Shown piece by piece: positions 24,104 through 31,523 of a stretch of DNA of 61,387 nt. Under the pieces are notes generated by a model. It was not told the DNA's origin. It ran no database searches and saw only the letters and a list, made by a program, of their open reading frames with translations. Location of the stretch: NCBI GenBank assembly GCA_035547915.1, contig DASZTS010000048.1, forward strand, positions 1-61,387, given 5' to 3'. Source of the DNA: DASSFG01 sp035547915. Lineage in GTDB: Bacteria; Planctomycetota; Planctomycetia; Pirellulales; JAICIG01. The position numbers and the translations under genes were made by a program. The number at the start of each line of letters is the position of its first letter. Positions within the stretch are counted from its first letter, which is position 1.

Positions 24104-26383
24104 ATGACGGGCTATGAGCGTCTGTTCGGTGACCACGCGGCACTGTTGGCCGGCGGCACGAGCGCCTTCCTGCTACTGGGCTGCGCGCTCATGGCAGCCA
24201 TGCGTTCGCCGGCCCATCGTCAGCGTTTGGGCGAGTTGACGCTGGCCGCCATTTTCGCGTGGTTGCCGCTCGCCTGCTTGCCTTTGCCACGCCTGCTACC
24301 GCACGATTTTTGGAAGAACTCGCTCCAAGCGCCGGTACAAGACACAGCGAGCGACGCCAGTGTAGAGTTCTCGCCCGACATCGGCGTCGCGCCTGATGAA
24401 GCTCCGTGGCAAGACGGCGAGATCGATGACCAATTCGTTTCGGCCGGAAACGACCAGAGGCTCGCTCGACCGACCGACGTCGACAGCGAGCTCGAGCGGG
24501 CCCACGGGAACGATGTCGTCGCCACCATGAGCCCCCTCGCACCGACTCGCCCAATCGTTGAGGCGATTGCCGAGCCGGCCGCATCCGATTGGATTTCGCC
24601 GCTCGTGGCCGCGTATCTGATCGGGGCGGCGTTGTGCATGGCCTGGCTGTTGTGCGGCCGGATCCGGCTCTTCCGCGTGCGTCGCAACGCGCAGCAGCCG
24701 CCGGTCTGGTTGGCGGAACTCTTTGCATCGCTCTCGGATGAGGGCGGCAGACGGCCGCGATTGTTGGTGAGCGACAAGAGTGCGCGACCCATTTCGTGGG
24801 GTACGCGGCGGCCGATCATCGTCTTGCCGGCCACGCTCGTCCGCCGCCGCGACCGTGAACGGCTCCGCATGGTATTGCTGCACGAACTGGGGCACGTCGC
24901 GCGGCGAGACAGTTGGGGCAATGTGTTGATCTGCCTTGGTTTCCCGTTGCTGTACGTGCACCCGCTCTTCTGGTGGCTGAGGGGACAGGTCCGGCTGGCG
25001 GCCGAACTGCTGGCCGACGATTGGGCGGCCTGCCGCGCGGGCAAGCTGGCCTACGTGGAGCAACTGGTCGCTCTGGCGCGAATGTCGCCGACGGGTGTCG
25101 TACCACTCGCCGGCGCTGTGACTCTTTATTCTTCACCGTCTCAATTCTATAGGAGGATGCAGATGCTCATCGTACGAAACGGTCCCTTGGCGATCGCGCC
25201 TTCCGTGCGTTGGCGGCTGACGTCGCTGGCGGGCGCCTTGCTGGTTGTCGTTCTGGCGGCAGCGGTGGGGGGCGTGCGGCCCGCGGCCGGTCAGCCCGCG
25301 CCGGGTGTTGGTGGGGCGCCGGCCGAGATCGCCCCGACGGTCCCTCCGCCGACCGAAAAACCGGCCAGCGCCGAGAAGCCCGCCGAAGCCCCCAAGCCGG
25401 CAGACCCAACCAAACCAGAGACCCCGCCCAAGCCTACCGAGCCCAAAGCGTCTCCCGCTGGCCCGGGGCTTCTGGAGGCACCCCCCGTCGTCGGTCCGCC
25501 TTCTTCACGCGGTTCGGAAGAGCAGCTTCTGCGCGAACGGTTGGCGGCCGCGCAGAGGGACATCGCGGCCTTGGAAGAGCGGTTACGCGCGCTGACGGCA
25601 TCGTCGACCGCCAACCCGAAACTGCCGGCCACCGCCGTGCCGGCGCCACCGTCGAACACGGTCGTGCTCACCCGCGTCAACGAAGACGGCTCTATCTCGA
25701 CAGAGCAATGGTCGATCGGTGAGGATGGTAAGCCGTCCAAAATCATCTCAAAGAACGTCCACGAGTCGGGCGATTCACCGTTCGCGACCGCCAAGCCGCC
25801 CGTGGTCGTGGGCGAGCGGGTCGTCAAGGAGTATACGAAGAAGGATGGCGCGGTGGTGCGCCAATACTTCGACAAGAATTCGGGACGCCTCATGGTGGCA
25901 CACGAGTCGGTGGGGCCACCGGCAATGGTGGGCGGCGGCAACCCGCCGTCAACACAACCCGTCCCGCAACCGCCACGCCCGATGGCCGAACGCGGTTCGC
26001 ATGCACCCGGAGGTCTGGACCTCGTGAGTCTTGCCACGGCCTACGCCGATGCCCTCACCAATGTGGAATCGGCCCAAGCGCGATATGCCGCGGCGGAATC
26101 GGCGCACGCCAATAAGGTCATCTCGGCGACCGAATTGAAGGAGGCGCAGCTCGTCATGCAAAGCGCCAAGCGCAAGTATCAGTTGTTGCGGAACATCGCG
26201 TCCGTGGCCGCCGATAGTGCCAAAGCCGAATTCCAACGCACGCAACACTTGGTACAAAGCGGCGCCGCATCGGCCGATGCGGCCGCCGAAGCCGGATCGC
26301 GTTGGAAGATGCTGACCGTCATCCTGGACAGCGATCCCTCCTCCGCTTCGCAGGAACCCGCTCCCGACCAAGCAAAGCAATAG
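24104..26383 (+). CDS. M56 (BlaR1-type) membrane peptidase with Pro-rich and coiled-coil tail
   Basis: A 759-residue protein. Membrane helices near residues 14-30, 43-60 and 165-185 frame the M56 zinc-peptidase domain with HELGHVARRDSWGN (near 261) and the helix-rich Glu/Asp motif AAELLADDWAACRAGK. After another helix (LAGALLVVVLAAAVGG, near 375) the chain is exported: a Pro/Ala/Lys-rich linker (about 390-460), a short coiled coil (REERLAAAQRDIAALEERL region, about 475-500), a beta-like domain, and an Ala-rich helical hairpin (about 640-730) resembling adaptor or TolC-type hairpins. It lacks a penicillin-binding domain, so the signal is not a beta-lactam by this route. Partner of the repressor ten bases upstream. 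Confidence 0.87.
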   Translation: MTGYERLFGDHAALLAGGTSAFLLLGCALMAAMRSPAHRQRLGELTLAAIFAWLPLACLPLPRLLPHDFWKNSLQAPVQDTASDASVEFSPDIGVAPDEAPWQDGEIDDQFVSAGNDQRLARPTDVDSELERAHGNDVVATMSPLAPTRPIVEAIAEPAASDWISPLVAAYLIGAALCMAWLLCGRIRLFRVRRNAQQPPVWLAELFASLSDEGGRRPRLLVSDKSARPISWGTRRPIIVLPATLVRRRDRERLRMVLLHELGHVARRDSWGNVLICLGFPLLYVHPLFWWLRGQVRLAAELLADDWAACRAGKLAYVEQLVALARMSPTGVVPLAGAVTLYSSPSQFYRRMQMLIVRNGPLAIAPSVRWRLTSLAGALLVVVLAAAVGGVRPAAGQPAPGVGGAPAEIAPTVPPPTEKPASAEKPAEAPKPADPTKPETPPKPTEPKASPAGPGLLEAPPVVGPPSSRGSEEQLLRERLAAAQRDIAALEERLRALTASSTANPKLPATAVPAPPSNTVVLTRVNEDGSISTEQWSIGEDGKPSKIISKNVHESGDSPFATAKPPVVVGERVVKEYTKKDGAVVRQYFDKNSGRLMVAHESVGPPAMVGGGNPPSTQPVPQPPRPMAERGSHAPGGLDLVSLATAYADALTNVESAQARYAAAESAHANKVISATELKEAQLVMQSAKRKYQLLRNIASVAADSAKAEFQRTQHLVQSGAASADAAAEAGSRWKMLTVILDSDPSSASQEPAPDQAKQ

Positions 26384-26441
26384 TTCTGGCCGCGCGATCT
26401 CGGCCCTGGGCCGTCACTTTCTGTGCGAGCGGCCCACGTCG

Positions 26442-26484
26442 CCGCGGCGAGCCGAGTGTCTGCATACACTCGGCCTCGCCGCGG
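26442..26484 (+). terminator. Hairpin after the second M56 gene
   Basis: CCGCGGCGAG-CCGAGTGT (26442-26459) and ACACTCGG-CCTCGCCGCGG (26466-26484) pair with a single bulged base around the loop CTGCAT, followed by only three T residues. The length and GC content suggest a transcription stop for the operon, 59 bases past the stop codon. The rest of the gap (26384-26687) holds the promoter/operator described separately and no other gene. Confidence 0.65.
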
Positions 26485-26578
26485 TTTCGATTCCCGCGAC
26501 CTGTGATGCGGAACTCCGCATGCATCGGCAGGCACGCCTCTCAAACCCCTCAGGATGCCTACGGCATGAAACCGGCGG

Positions 26579-26607
26579 TTGACCGTCAAGACGCATTGTC
26601 TTAACCT
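26579..26607 (+). promoter_or_regulatory. Promoter of the 49-residue protein with operator in the spacer
   Basis: TTGACC (26579-26584) and TAACCT (26602-26607) are 17 bases apart. The palindrome AAGACG-CAT-TGTCTT (26588-26602) starts four bases after the -35 box, the same offset as in the TPR promoter. The -10 box is poor, but position and spacing match the other three promoters. The transcript would start near 26614, giving a leader of about 75 bases. Confidence 0.7.
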
Positions 26608-26687
26608 CAGGGGTGGCCGTTCTGCGTGCGACCCCTGATTGCGCGCGGACGGCCTTGTCAGTTTTCCGGCAACGAAGAGGCAAAGCG

Positions 26688-26837
26688 ATGATGTTACCCC
26701 TCGCGCTGATCGGGTTGGGCTGTGCCCTCCTCGGCGTGGCGGCTTGGCTATACGCAAGAATGGGCTCGGGCGAGCCGCACTCCATCGAGCCGGAGGCGGA
26801 CTTCCATTCACCCGTGGCGGTGCACGGTCGGGATTGA
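26688..26837 (+). CDS. Small single-helix membrane protein of the AGACA regulon
   Basis: A 49-residue protein from ATG 26688 (a second ATG follows directly). One membrane helix, PLALIGLGCALLGVAAWLY (about 4-22), then a short acidic/His tail (GEPHSIEPEADFHSPVAVHG). AAGAGGCAAAGCG before the start can act as a ribosome site. Its promoter carries the BlaI-type operator, so it should be co-induced with the neighbouring repressor operon. It could be a small regulator of the M56 protease or a membrane stress protein; this is a guess from context. Confidence 0.65.
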   Translation: MMLPLALIGLGCALLGVAAWLYARMGSGEPHSIEPEADFHSPVAVHGRD

Positions 26838-26874
26838 TGGACCGCCCGTGGGCGCGCTCGGCCGCAAACTTGGG

Positions 26875-27738
26875 CTAGCGGTCAAAACTCTTGCTCGGCA
26901 GCATGATGTGATACGCGTCGCGAGTCGAGTGCTTGCCGAACCGCTCCGGCATCGTCCAGACGGTTTTATCTCGGTGCTTGACCTCCAAGCCCCAGCACGT
27001 CATGGGGGCGAGGAGGTATTCCCACGATTGCTCTCCCGCGCTGTCCCGGCGGGCTTCGAGCAGCAGAAAGACTTCCGGATCGGTACCGAGGACGAAGGGG
27101 AACACACCGCCATCCATCAGACCCTGTTCCGGCATCTCATAGCGGTAGACGGGGTTGGCCATCAGCCGTAGTTCGTGCCGGGTGGCCTCCTTGTCGGCGT
27201 GGTGGATGCGGAAATCGTCGAAGGCCGTGAACTCGCGGGCGAGCGACCGCATCTGGATCAAGCGCTTCGCCGCGGTAGCGGCCGGAGCCGCCGCGCCCTC
27301 CAGCACACGGAACTCGCCCCCCTTTTCGCGAGGCTCCCAGAGCACGCGCTGGCCGTCGCGCATCACAAATTGGCCAGAGGCCAGCGCCTGGCATTCGTGG
27401 ATCCAGAAGTTGTCCTTCGTGGGCAAGACCTGCGCCAGGATCGCCGGACGCCGCCCATCGGTCCACATGACGACGATGCCGTCGCGGATGCCGGCCACGG
27501 GATTGGTCCAGCGCAGGATCGGCTGTGCGAAGAGGGGCCAGCGGTCCATCGGATGCTCATTCGGCGCGACCTGGAGATCGCGCACCGTGTCGAGCATGAA
27601 CTCCAAGCGTTCCGCGGAGACCTTGTCGTCGGGTTCCTTGTCGTCGGGTTCGTCACCCCAGGCACCCGATAGAAGCCACAATATCGCCACGGCCGCCGCG
27701 CCGAAGCGTGGCCCCTTATGACCGAACCGTGTCCGCAT
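26875..27738 (-). CDS. Secreted regulon protein B (paralogue of the next gene)
   Basis: A 287-residue protein with a signal peptide (FGAAAVAILWLLSGAWGDE). It aligns with the protein encoded 36 bases upstream: GIVVMWTDGRRPAILAQVL vs GAVYVWTDRGCPEIVGTIF, LIQMRSLAREFTAF vs LVQLRSLARDFSAH, PVYRYEMPEQGLMDGGVFPF vs PLYRYESSDPDVVDGAVFAY, TDPEVFLLLEARR vs TDPEVLLLLEARR. The family is unknown to me and looks like a two-part beta protein. GGAGTGTAACG before the ATG gives a ribosome site. Both genes lie behind an operator-bearing promoter, so it is a probable output of the BlaI regulon. A DDKEPDDK stretch near residue 31 comes from a 15-base tandem repeat. Confidence 0.8.
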   Translation of the reverse strand: MRTRFGHKGPRFGAAAVAILWLLSGAWGDEPDDKEPDDKVSAERLEFMLDTVRDLQVAPNEHPMDRWPLFAQPILRWTNPVAGIRDGIVVMWTDGRRPAILAQVLPTKDNFWIHECQALASGQFVMRDGQRVLWEPREKGGEFRVLEGAAAPAATAAKRLIQMRSLAREFTAFDDFRIHHADKEATRHELRLMANPVYRYEMPEQGLMDGGVFPFVLGTDPEVFLLLEARRDSAGEQSWEYLLAPMTCWGLEVKHRDKTVWTMPERFGKHSTRDAYHIMLPSKSFDR

Positions 27739-27774
27739 CGTTACACTCCTGGCCGTCCCGGTAGAAAGGCGGCT

Positions 27775-28665
27775 TTATTCCTCGATGATCCGATCGGTAT
27801 AGAGCCGATAGGTGCGCTCTTTGTTGTAACCCCAGGGATTGGCGTCGTCGCGCAGTGCCTGCCACACCTGGTTCCCCTTGTACTCGACGAACAGATTGAA
27901 GTCGGAGAAACGGGCCGCGGCGAACTGCCACTGCGGTTTCTCGCCCGATCGACGAGCTTCGAGCAGGAGTAGCACTTCGGGATCGGTGCCGGCCGACGTG
28001 ACATAGGCGAAGACCGCCCCATCGACCACGTCGGGATCGCTGCTCTCGTAACGATAGAGCGGCTGTGGCAGCAGGCGCAGTTCCCAGCGGCTGTCGTCGT
28101 ACGGCGAGATACTGTGCGCCGAAAAGTCGCGCGCCAACGAACGCAATTGCACGAGCCGCGATTTGGGCGACTCCGCGGGTTGCGGAGCATCGGCGATTGG
28201 CTGGCGCTCGATCCCCTGCCGCGGCGACCAAATGTTCTGGGGATCGCCGACTGGATAGAGCACGCGACTGGAGACCGCGTGAAATTCGTGCAATACGGAC
28301 CGCCCGTCGCCCCTCGGGTTCGGGTTAGAAAAGATCGTTCCGACGATCTCGGGGCATCCCCGATCGGTCCACACATAGACGGCCCCGTATTGGCCGTCCG
28401 AACGGATGCGGTTCTGCCAGATATAGACCGGCTTTTCCCGAAGTCCGAGCTTGTGTTGATGGCCCGCGTCGCCATAGACGGTCAGCGCACGGGCATCGGT
28501 CAGGTACATTTCCAGCAATCGCTTGGATTGGTTCTCGTCGGCCGGTTCGGCCGGAGGTTCGGCCCACGAGCGGGTGGCCATCGCCAACAATATCCCCAAG
28601 ATCGCGGCAGACAGGCCGGCCCTCGACGCGACCAGGCAGCGCAGCAGACTTAGCGTACCAGACAT
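27775..28665 (-). CDS. Secreted regulon protein A (paralogue of the downstream gene)
   Basis: A 296-residue protein. ATG 28665 is chosen because it starts a signal peptide (RAGLSAAILGILLAMATRSWA) and lies after the predicted transcript start; the longer in-frame start at 28746 falls inside the -35 box. It shares the WTDRG, LRSLARDFSAH, YRYESSDPDVVDG and TDPEVLLLLEARR blocks with the downstream protein. The function is unknown; the TDPE/LLLEARR segment is the best conserved. As first gene of the operon it would be repressed by the AGACA-site repressor. Confidence 0.8.
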   Translation of the reverse strand: MSGTLSLLRCLVASRAGLSAAILGILLAMATRSWAEPPAEPADENQSKRLLEMYLTDARALTVYGDAGHQHKLGLREKPVYIWQNRIRSDGQYGAVYVWTDRGCPEIVGTIFSNPNPRGDGRSVLHEFHAVSSRVLYPVGDPQNIWSPRQGIERQPIADAPQPAESPKSRLVQLRSLARDFSAHSISPYDDSRWELRLLPQPLYRYESSDPDVVDGAVFAYVTSAGTDPEVLLLLEARRSGEKPQWQFAAARFSDFNLFVEYKGNQVWQALRDDANPWGYNKERTYRLYTDRIIEE

Positions 28666-28717
28666 GGCAGTTCCCCGAGCATCGGACGTCGATTTGCGAC
28701 GAGTGCCACCTTCCGTC

Positions 28718-28746
28718 AGACTATAGACAACATGTCTTGTAGTCAA
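28718..28746 (-). promoter_or_regulatory. Promoter of the secreted-paralogue operon with operator in the spacer
   Basis: On the minus strand TTGACT (28746-28741) and TAGTCT (28723-28718) are 17 bases apart. The palindrome with arms AGACA/TGTCT around ACA (core 28725-28737) fills the spacer as in the BlaI promoter. Leader of about 45 bases before ATG 28665. The plus-strand part from 28747 to 28964 holds nothing recognised beyond the upstream region of the next gene. Confidence 0.75.
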
Positions 28747-28964
28747 TGGGCTTGCTGCCGTCGCAGCGGGCCGGTCATCGGATCCGAAAAATTAGCCGTG
28801 CGGCGGAATTCACACTCGGGCGTGACTAGAGAGGTAGGCCATCTCGCCTCGCCGCCGTTTGCCGCGCTGCGCAAATGGCCGTACGATGGTGGCGATCCTG
28901 CGGCGATCTATTTATCCGTCTTCGCACGGCCGTTTCACTCGATCTTGGACGCGGAGCGACGAGC

Positions 28965-31499
28965 ATGTCACGCACGATTCGGGGCTTCCATTCTGCGACC
29001 GCGGCGCTGATCTGTTTCGCAGCCGCGCTGTTGGCGCTGGCGACCGTCGGCATGGCGGCCGACGACGACAAGCCGGTTCCCCCCGCCGCACCGGCTGCCG
29101 GCGCACCGCCGACCAAGGTGGGCCTGATCAGCAACGATTCGCGCGCCTTCCCGGGCTATAACCTGATGGCGCCGCTCAATTCGACGCGGACGTACCTGTT
29201 CGATATGGAAGGGCGCGTGGTGCGCACCTGGCGGAGCGATTGCTCGCCGGCGCTGTGTGCCTACCTGCTCGGCAACGGCCACATTCTGCGCGGCGGTTCG
29301 ATCGGCATCGAGGCCCAAGTCTTCGGACCCGGACCGGGTGTCGGCGGGCGCATCCAAGAGTTCACATGGGATGGCGAACTGGCTTGGGATTTTCGTTTCT
29401 ACAACGCTAAGCAACTGCCGCATCACGACCTCACGCCGATGCCAAACGGCAACGTATTGATGATCGTCTGGGACCGCAAGACGGCCTCCGACGCCTTGGC
29501 TGCCGGTCGCAGGCCCGACTTGACCGGCGACAGCCATCTGCTCATCGACTCCTTGATCGAGATCAAACCCACCGGTCCCACCAGCGGTGAAGTGGTCTGG
29601 GAGTGGCACCTATGGGACCACCTCGTGCAGGATTTCGACAGCACCAAGCCGAACTACGGCAACGTGGCGGAGCATCCGGAGTTGGTCAATCTCAATTACG
29701 GCGAAGACGCATTGGCCCCCATCGCGACGAACAAGGACGCGGCCGACAAGCTGAAGAGCGTGGGTTACATCGGCGCGAATGCGGGGCCGGGCAGACCGCG
29801 CGGCAACCCCGATTGGACGCATTGCAACGGCGTCGACTACAACGCCGCGCTCGACCAGGTGATGATCAGCGTTCACAACTTCAGCGAGTTGTGGATCATC
29901 GACCACAGCACGACGACCGCCGAAGCGGCTGGCCACTCCGGCGGTCGTAGCGGCAAGGGGGGCGATCTGCTCTACCGCTGGGGCAACCCGCGGGCCTATC
30001 GCGCCGGCAAGAAGGAAGATCAACGACTGTTTGCTCAACACAACGCACACTGGGTTGCCGAGGGTCTGCCCGGCGCCGGGCATGTACTCGTCTTCAACAA
30101 CGGCGGCAACCGGCCAGATGGCAGCTATTCGTCGGTCGACGAGTTGGTGCTGCCCATCGACGCCAAGGGCCGTTATGAATACAAGCCGGCGACCGCCTAC
30201 GGCCCGGACGAAGCGATGTGGAGCTACACGGCACCCAAGAAGAGCGACTTCTATTCGTTCTTCATCTCAGGCGCGCAGCGTCTGGCGAGCGGGAACACGC
30301 TCATCTGTTCGGGCGCCAGCGGCACGATCTTCGAGGTGACGCCCGACAAAGAGGTCGTCTGGAAGTACGTCAATCCGGTCAAGGGAGGCATGGGGTCGCC
30401 GGGCGGATTCGGTCCGCCGCCGCGTGCTGGTCAGATCATGCCGCCGATCGCGCGCGAGCTGTTGGCCGTTTCGCCCGAGCAGGCCGCCAAATTGGACGAA
30501 GCGCAGCGCGAGATCGATGGTCGCCTGGCGCGCTTGCTCACAGAAGATCAGCGGAAGCGGCTGAACGAGACGCCGCCGGGACAGTCTCAGGATGCGCCGC
30601 CACCGGGGCCCGGCGGTCCGCCTCCGGGACCGGGCGGCTTCGGGCCTTCGTTCCAGGCCGGCCAGATCTTGCCGACCGCCGATCAACGCCGGCTCAAACT
30701 CACTGACGATCAGAAGGACGAATTGGTCACGCTCCAGAAAGAGGTCGACGGCAAGCTCGAGTCAATTCTGAGCGACGAACAGCGGAAACAGGCGAAGGGT
30801 GGTTTCGCGTTCGGTGGCCCACCGCTCGGCGCCGGCGGACCCGGCCCCGCGGGAGGCCCTCCGGGCGGTGGTACTCCCAAGCCGGGCCAACTCCTGCCTC
30901 CTTTCCTGCGCGAGGCCTTGCACCTGACCGAAGACCAAAAGAAGGAGATCGACGCCTTCCAAACCCAAGCCGACGATCGGCTCTCCAAACTTCTCAATGA
31001 GGATCAACAAAAACAACTACAAGTCCCGCGCGGCCCCGCCGGCCTGCCGACACCGGGCCAATTCTTGTCGACGACGTTGCAAGCCCGTTTGCGGTTGAGC
31101 GCCGAGCAGAAGCAAGAGCTGCAAAAGTTGCAGAAGGAAGCCGATGCGAAACTCGCCGAACTGTTCTCCGACGAACAGAGAAAGCAATTCAAGGACATAC
31201 AGGCCAACGCCGCTCGCGGTGGAGGCTTTCCAGGCGGGCCAGGACGTCCCGGCGGCTCGGCGGGCCCTCCAGGTACGGGCGGTCCGCCGGGCGGCCCTCC
31301 CATGTTCGGGCCGGGGGGCGCGACCCCCGTCTTCCGCGTCTACCGTTTCGCCCCGAATCATCCCGGACTGACGGGAAAGATTCTCACGCCTGGGCCGACG
31401 ATTGAAGAGATGCAGGCGAAGGACTCGCCTCCGCAGCCCGCGCCGACCGACGCCGCCCAGGCCTCGACACCGCAGGCAGCATCCGCCGAGGCAAAGTAA
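28965..31499 (+). CDS. Exported arylsulfotransferase-like propeller with an inserted four-repeat array
   Basis: An 844-residue protein. ATG 28965 begins a signal peptide (ATAALICFAAALLALATVGM); the longer start 28875 is less likely. Residues about 30-470 match the ASST (aryl-sulfate sulfotransferase) beta-propeller of planctomycetes: GYNLMAPLNSTRTYLFDMEG, HHDLTPMPNGNVLMI, WTHCNGVDYN, HNAHWVAEGLPGAGHVLVFN. The chain continues into four helical repeats (nucleotides about 30421-31197) of the pattern GQ(I/L/F)(M/L)P..LxLTxxQKxxLxxLQKExDxKLxxLLxxEQRKQ, separated by Gly/Pro linkers. It then resumes with VFRVYRFAPNHPGLTGKIL, the usual end of the ASST family. Sulfate-transfer activity is not certain. 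Confidence 0.85.
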   Translation: MSRTIRGFHSATAALICFAAALLALATVGMAADDDKPVPPAAPAAGAPPTKVGLISNDSRAFPGYNLMAPLNSTRTYLFDMEGRVVRTWRSDCSPALCAYLLGNGHILRGGSIGIEAQVFGPGPGVGGRIQEFTWDGELAWDFRFYNAKQLPHHDLTPMPNGNVLMIVWDRKTASDALAAGRRPDLTGDSHLLIDSLIEIKPTGPTSGEVVWEWHLWDHLVQDFDSTKPNYGNVAEHPELVNLNYGEDALAPIATNKDAADKLKSVGYIGANAGPGRPRGNPDWTHCNGVDYNAALDQVMISVHNFSELWIIDHSTTTAEAAGHSGGRSGKGGDLLYRWGNPRAYRAGKKEDQRLFAQHNAHWVAEGLPGAGHVLVFNNGGNRPDGSYSSVDELVLPIDAKGRYEYKPATAYGPDEAMWSYTAPKKSDFYSFFISGAQRLASGNTLICSGASGTIFEVTPDKEVVWKYVNPVKGGMGSPGGFGPPPRAGQIMPPIARELLAVSPEQAAKLDEAQREIDGRLARLLTEDQRKRLNETPPGQSQDAPPPGPGGPPPGPGGFGPSFQAGQILPTADQRRLKLTDDQKDELVTLQKEVDGKLESILSDEQRKQAKGGFAFGGPPLGAGGPGPAGGPPGGGTPKPGQLLPPFLREALHLTEDQKKEIDAFQTQADDRLSKLLNEDQQKQLQVPRGPAGLPTPGQFLSTTLQARLRLSAEQKQELQKLQKEADAKLAELFSDEQRKQFKDIQANAARGGGFPGGPGRPGGSAGPPGTGGPPGGPPMFGPGGATPVFRVYRFAPNHPGLTGKILTPGPTIEEMQAKDSPPQPAPTDAAQASTPQAASAEAK

Positions 31500-31523
31500 C
31501 TTCCAGCGGGAGAACGGCGGATC

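Noticed and set aside
19126..26383. Beta-lactam resistance function for the two BlaI/M56 pairs
   Set aside because: Neither M56 protein carries a penicillin-binding sensor and no beta-lactamase is present; M56/BlaI pairs in planctomycetes clearly serve other signals.
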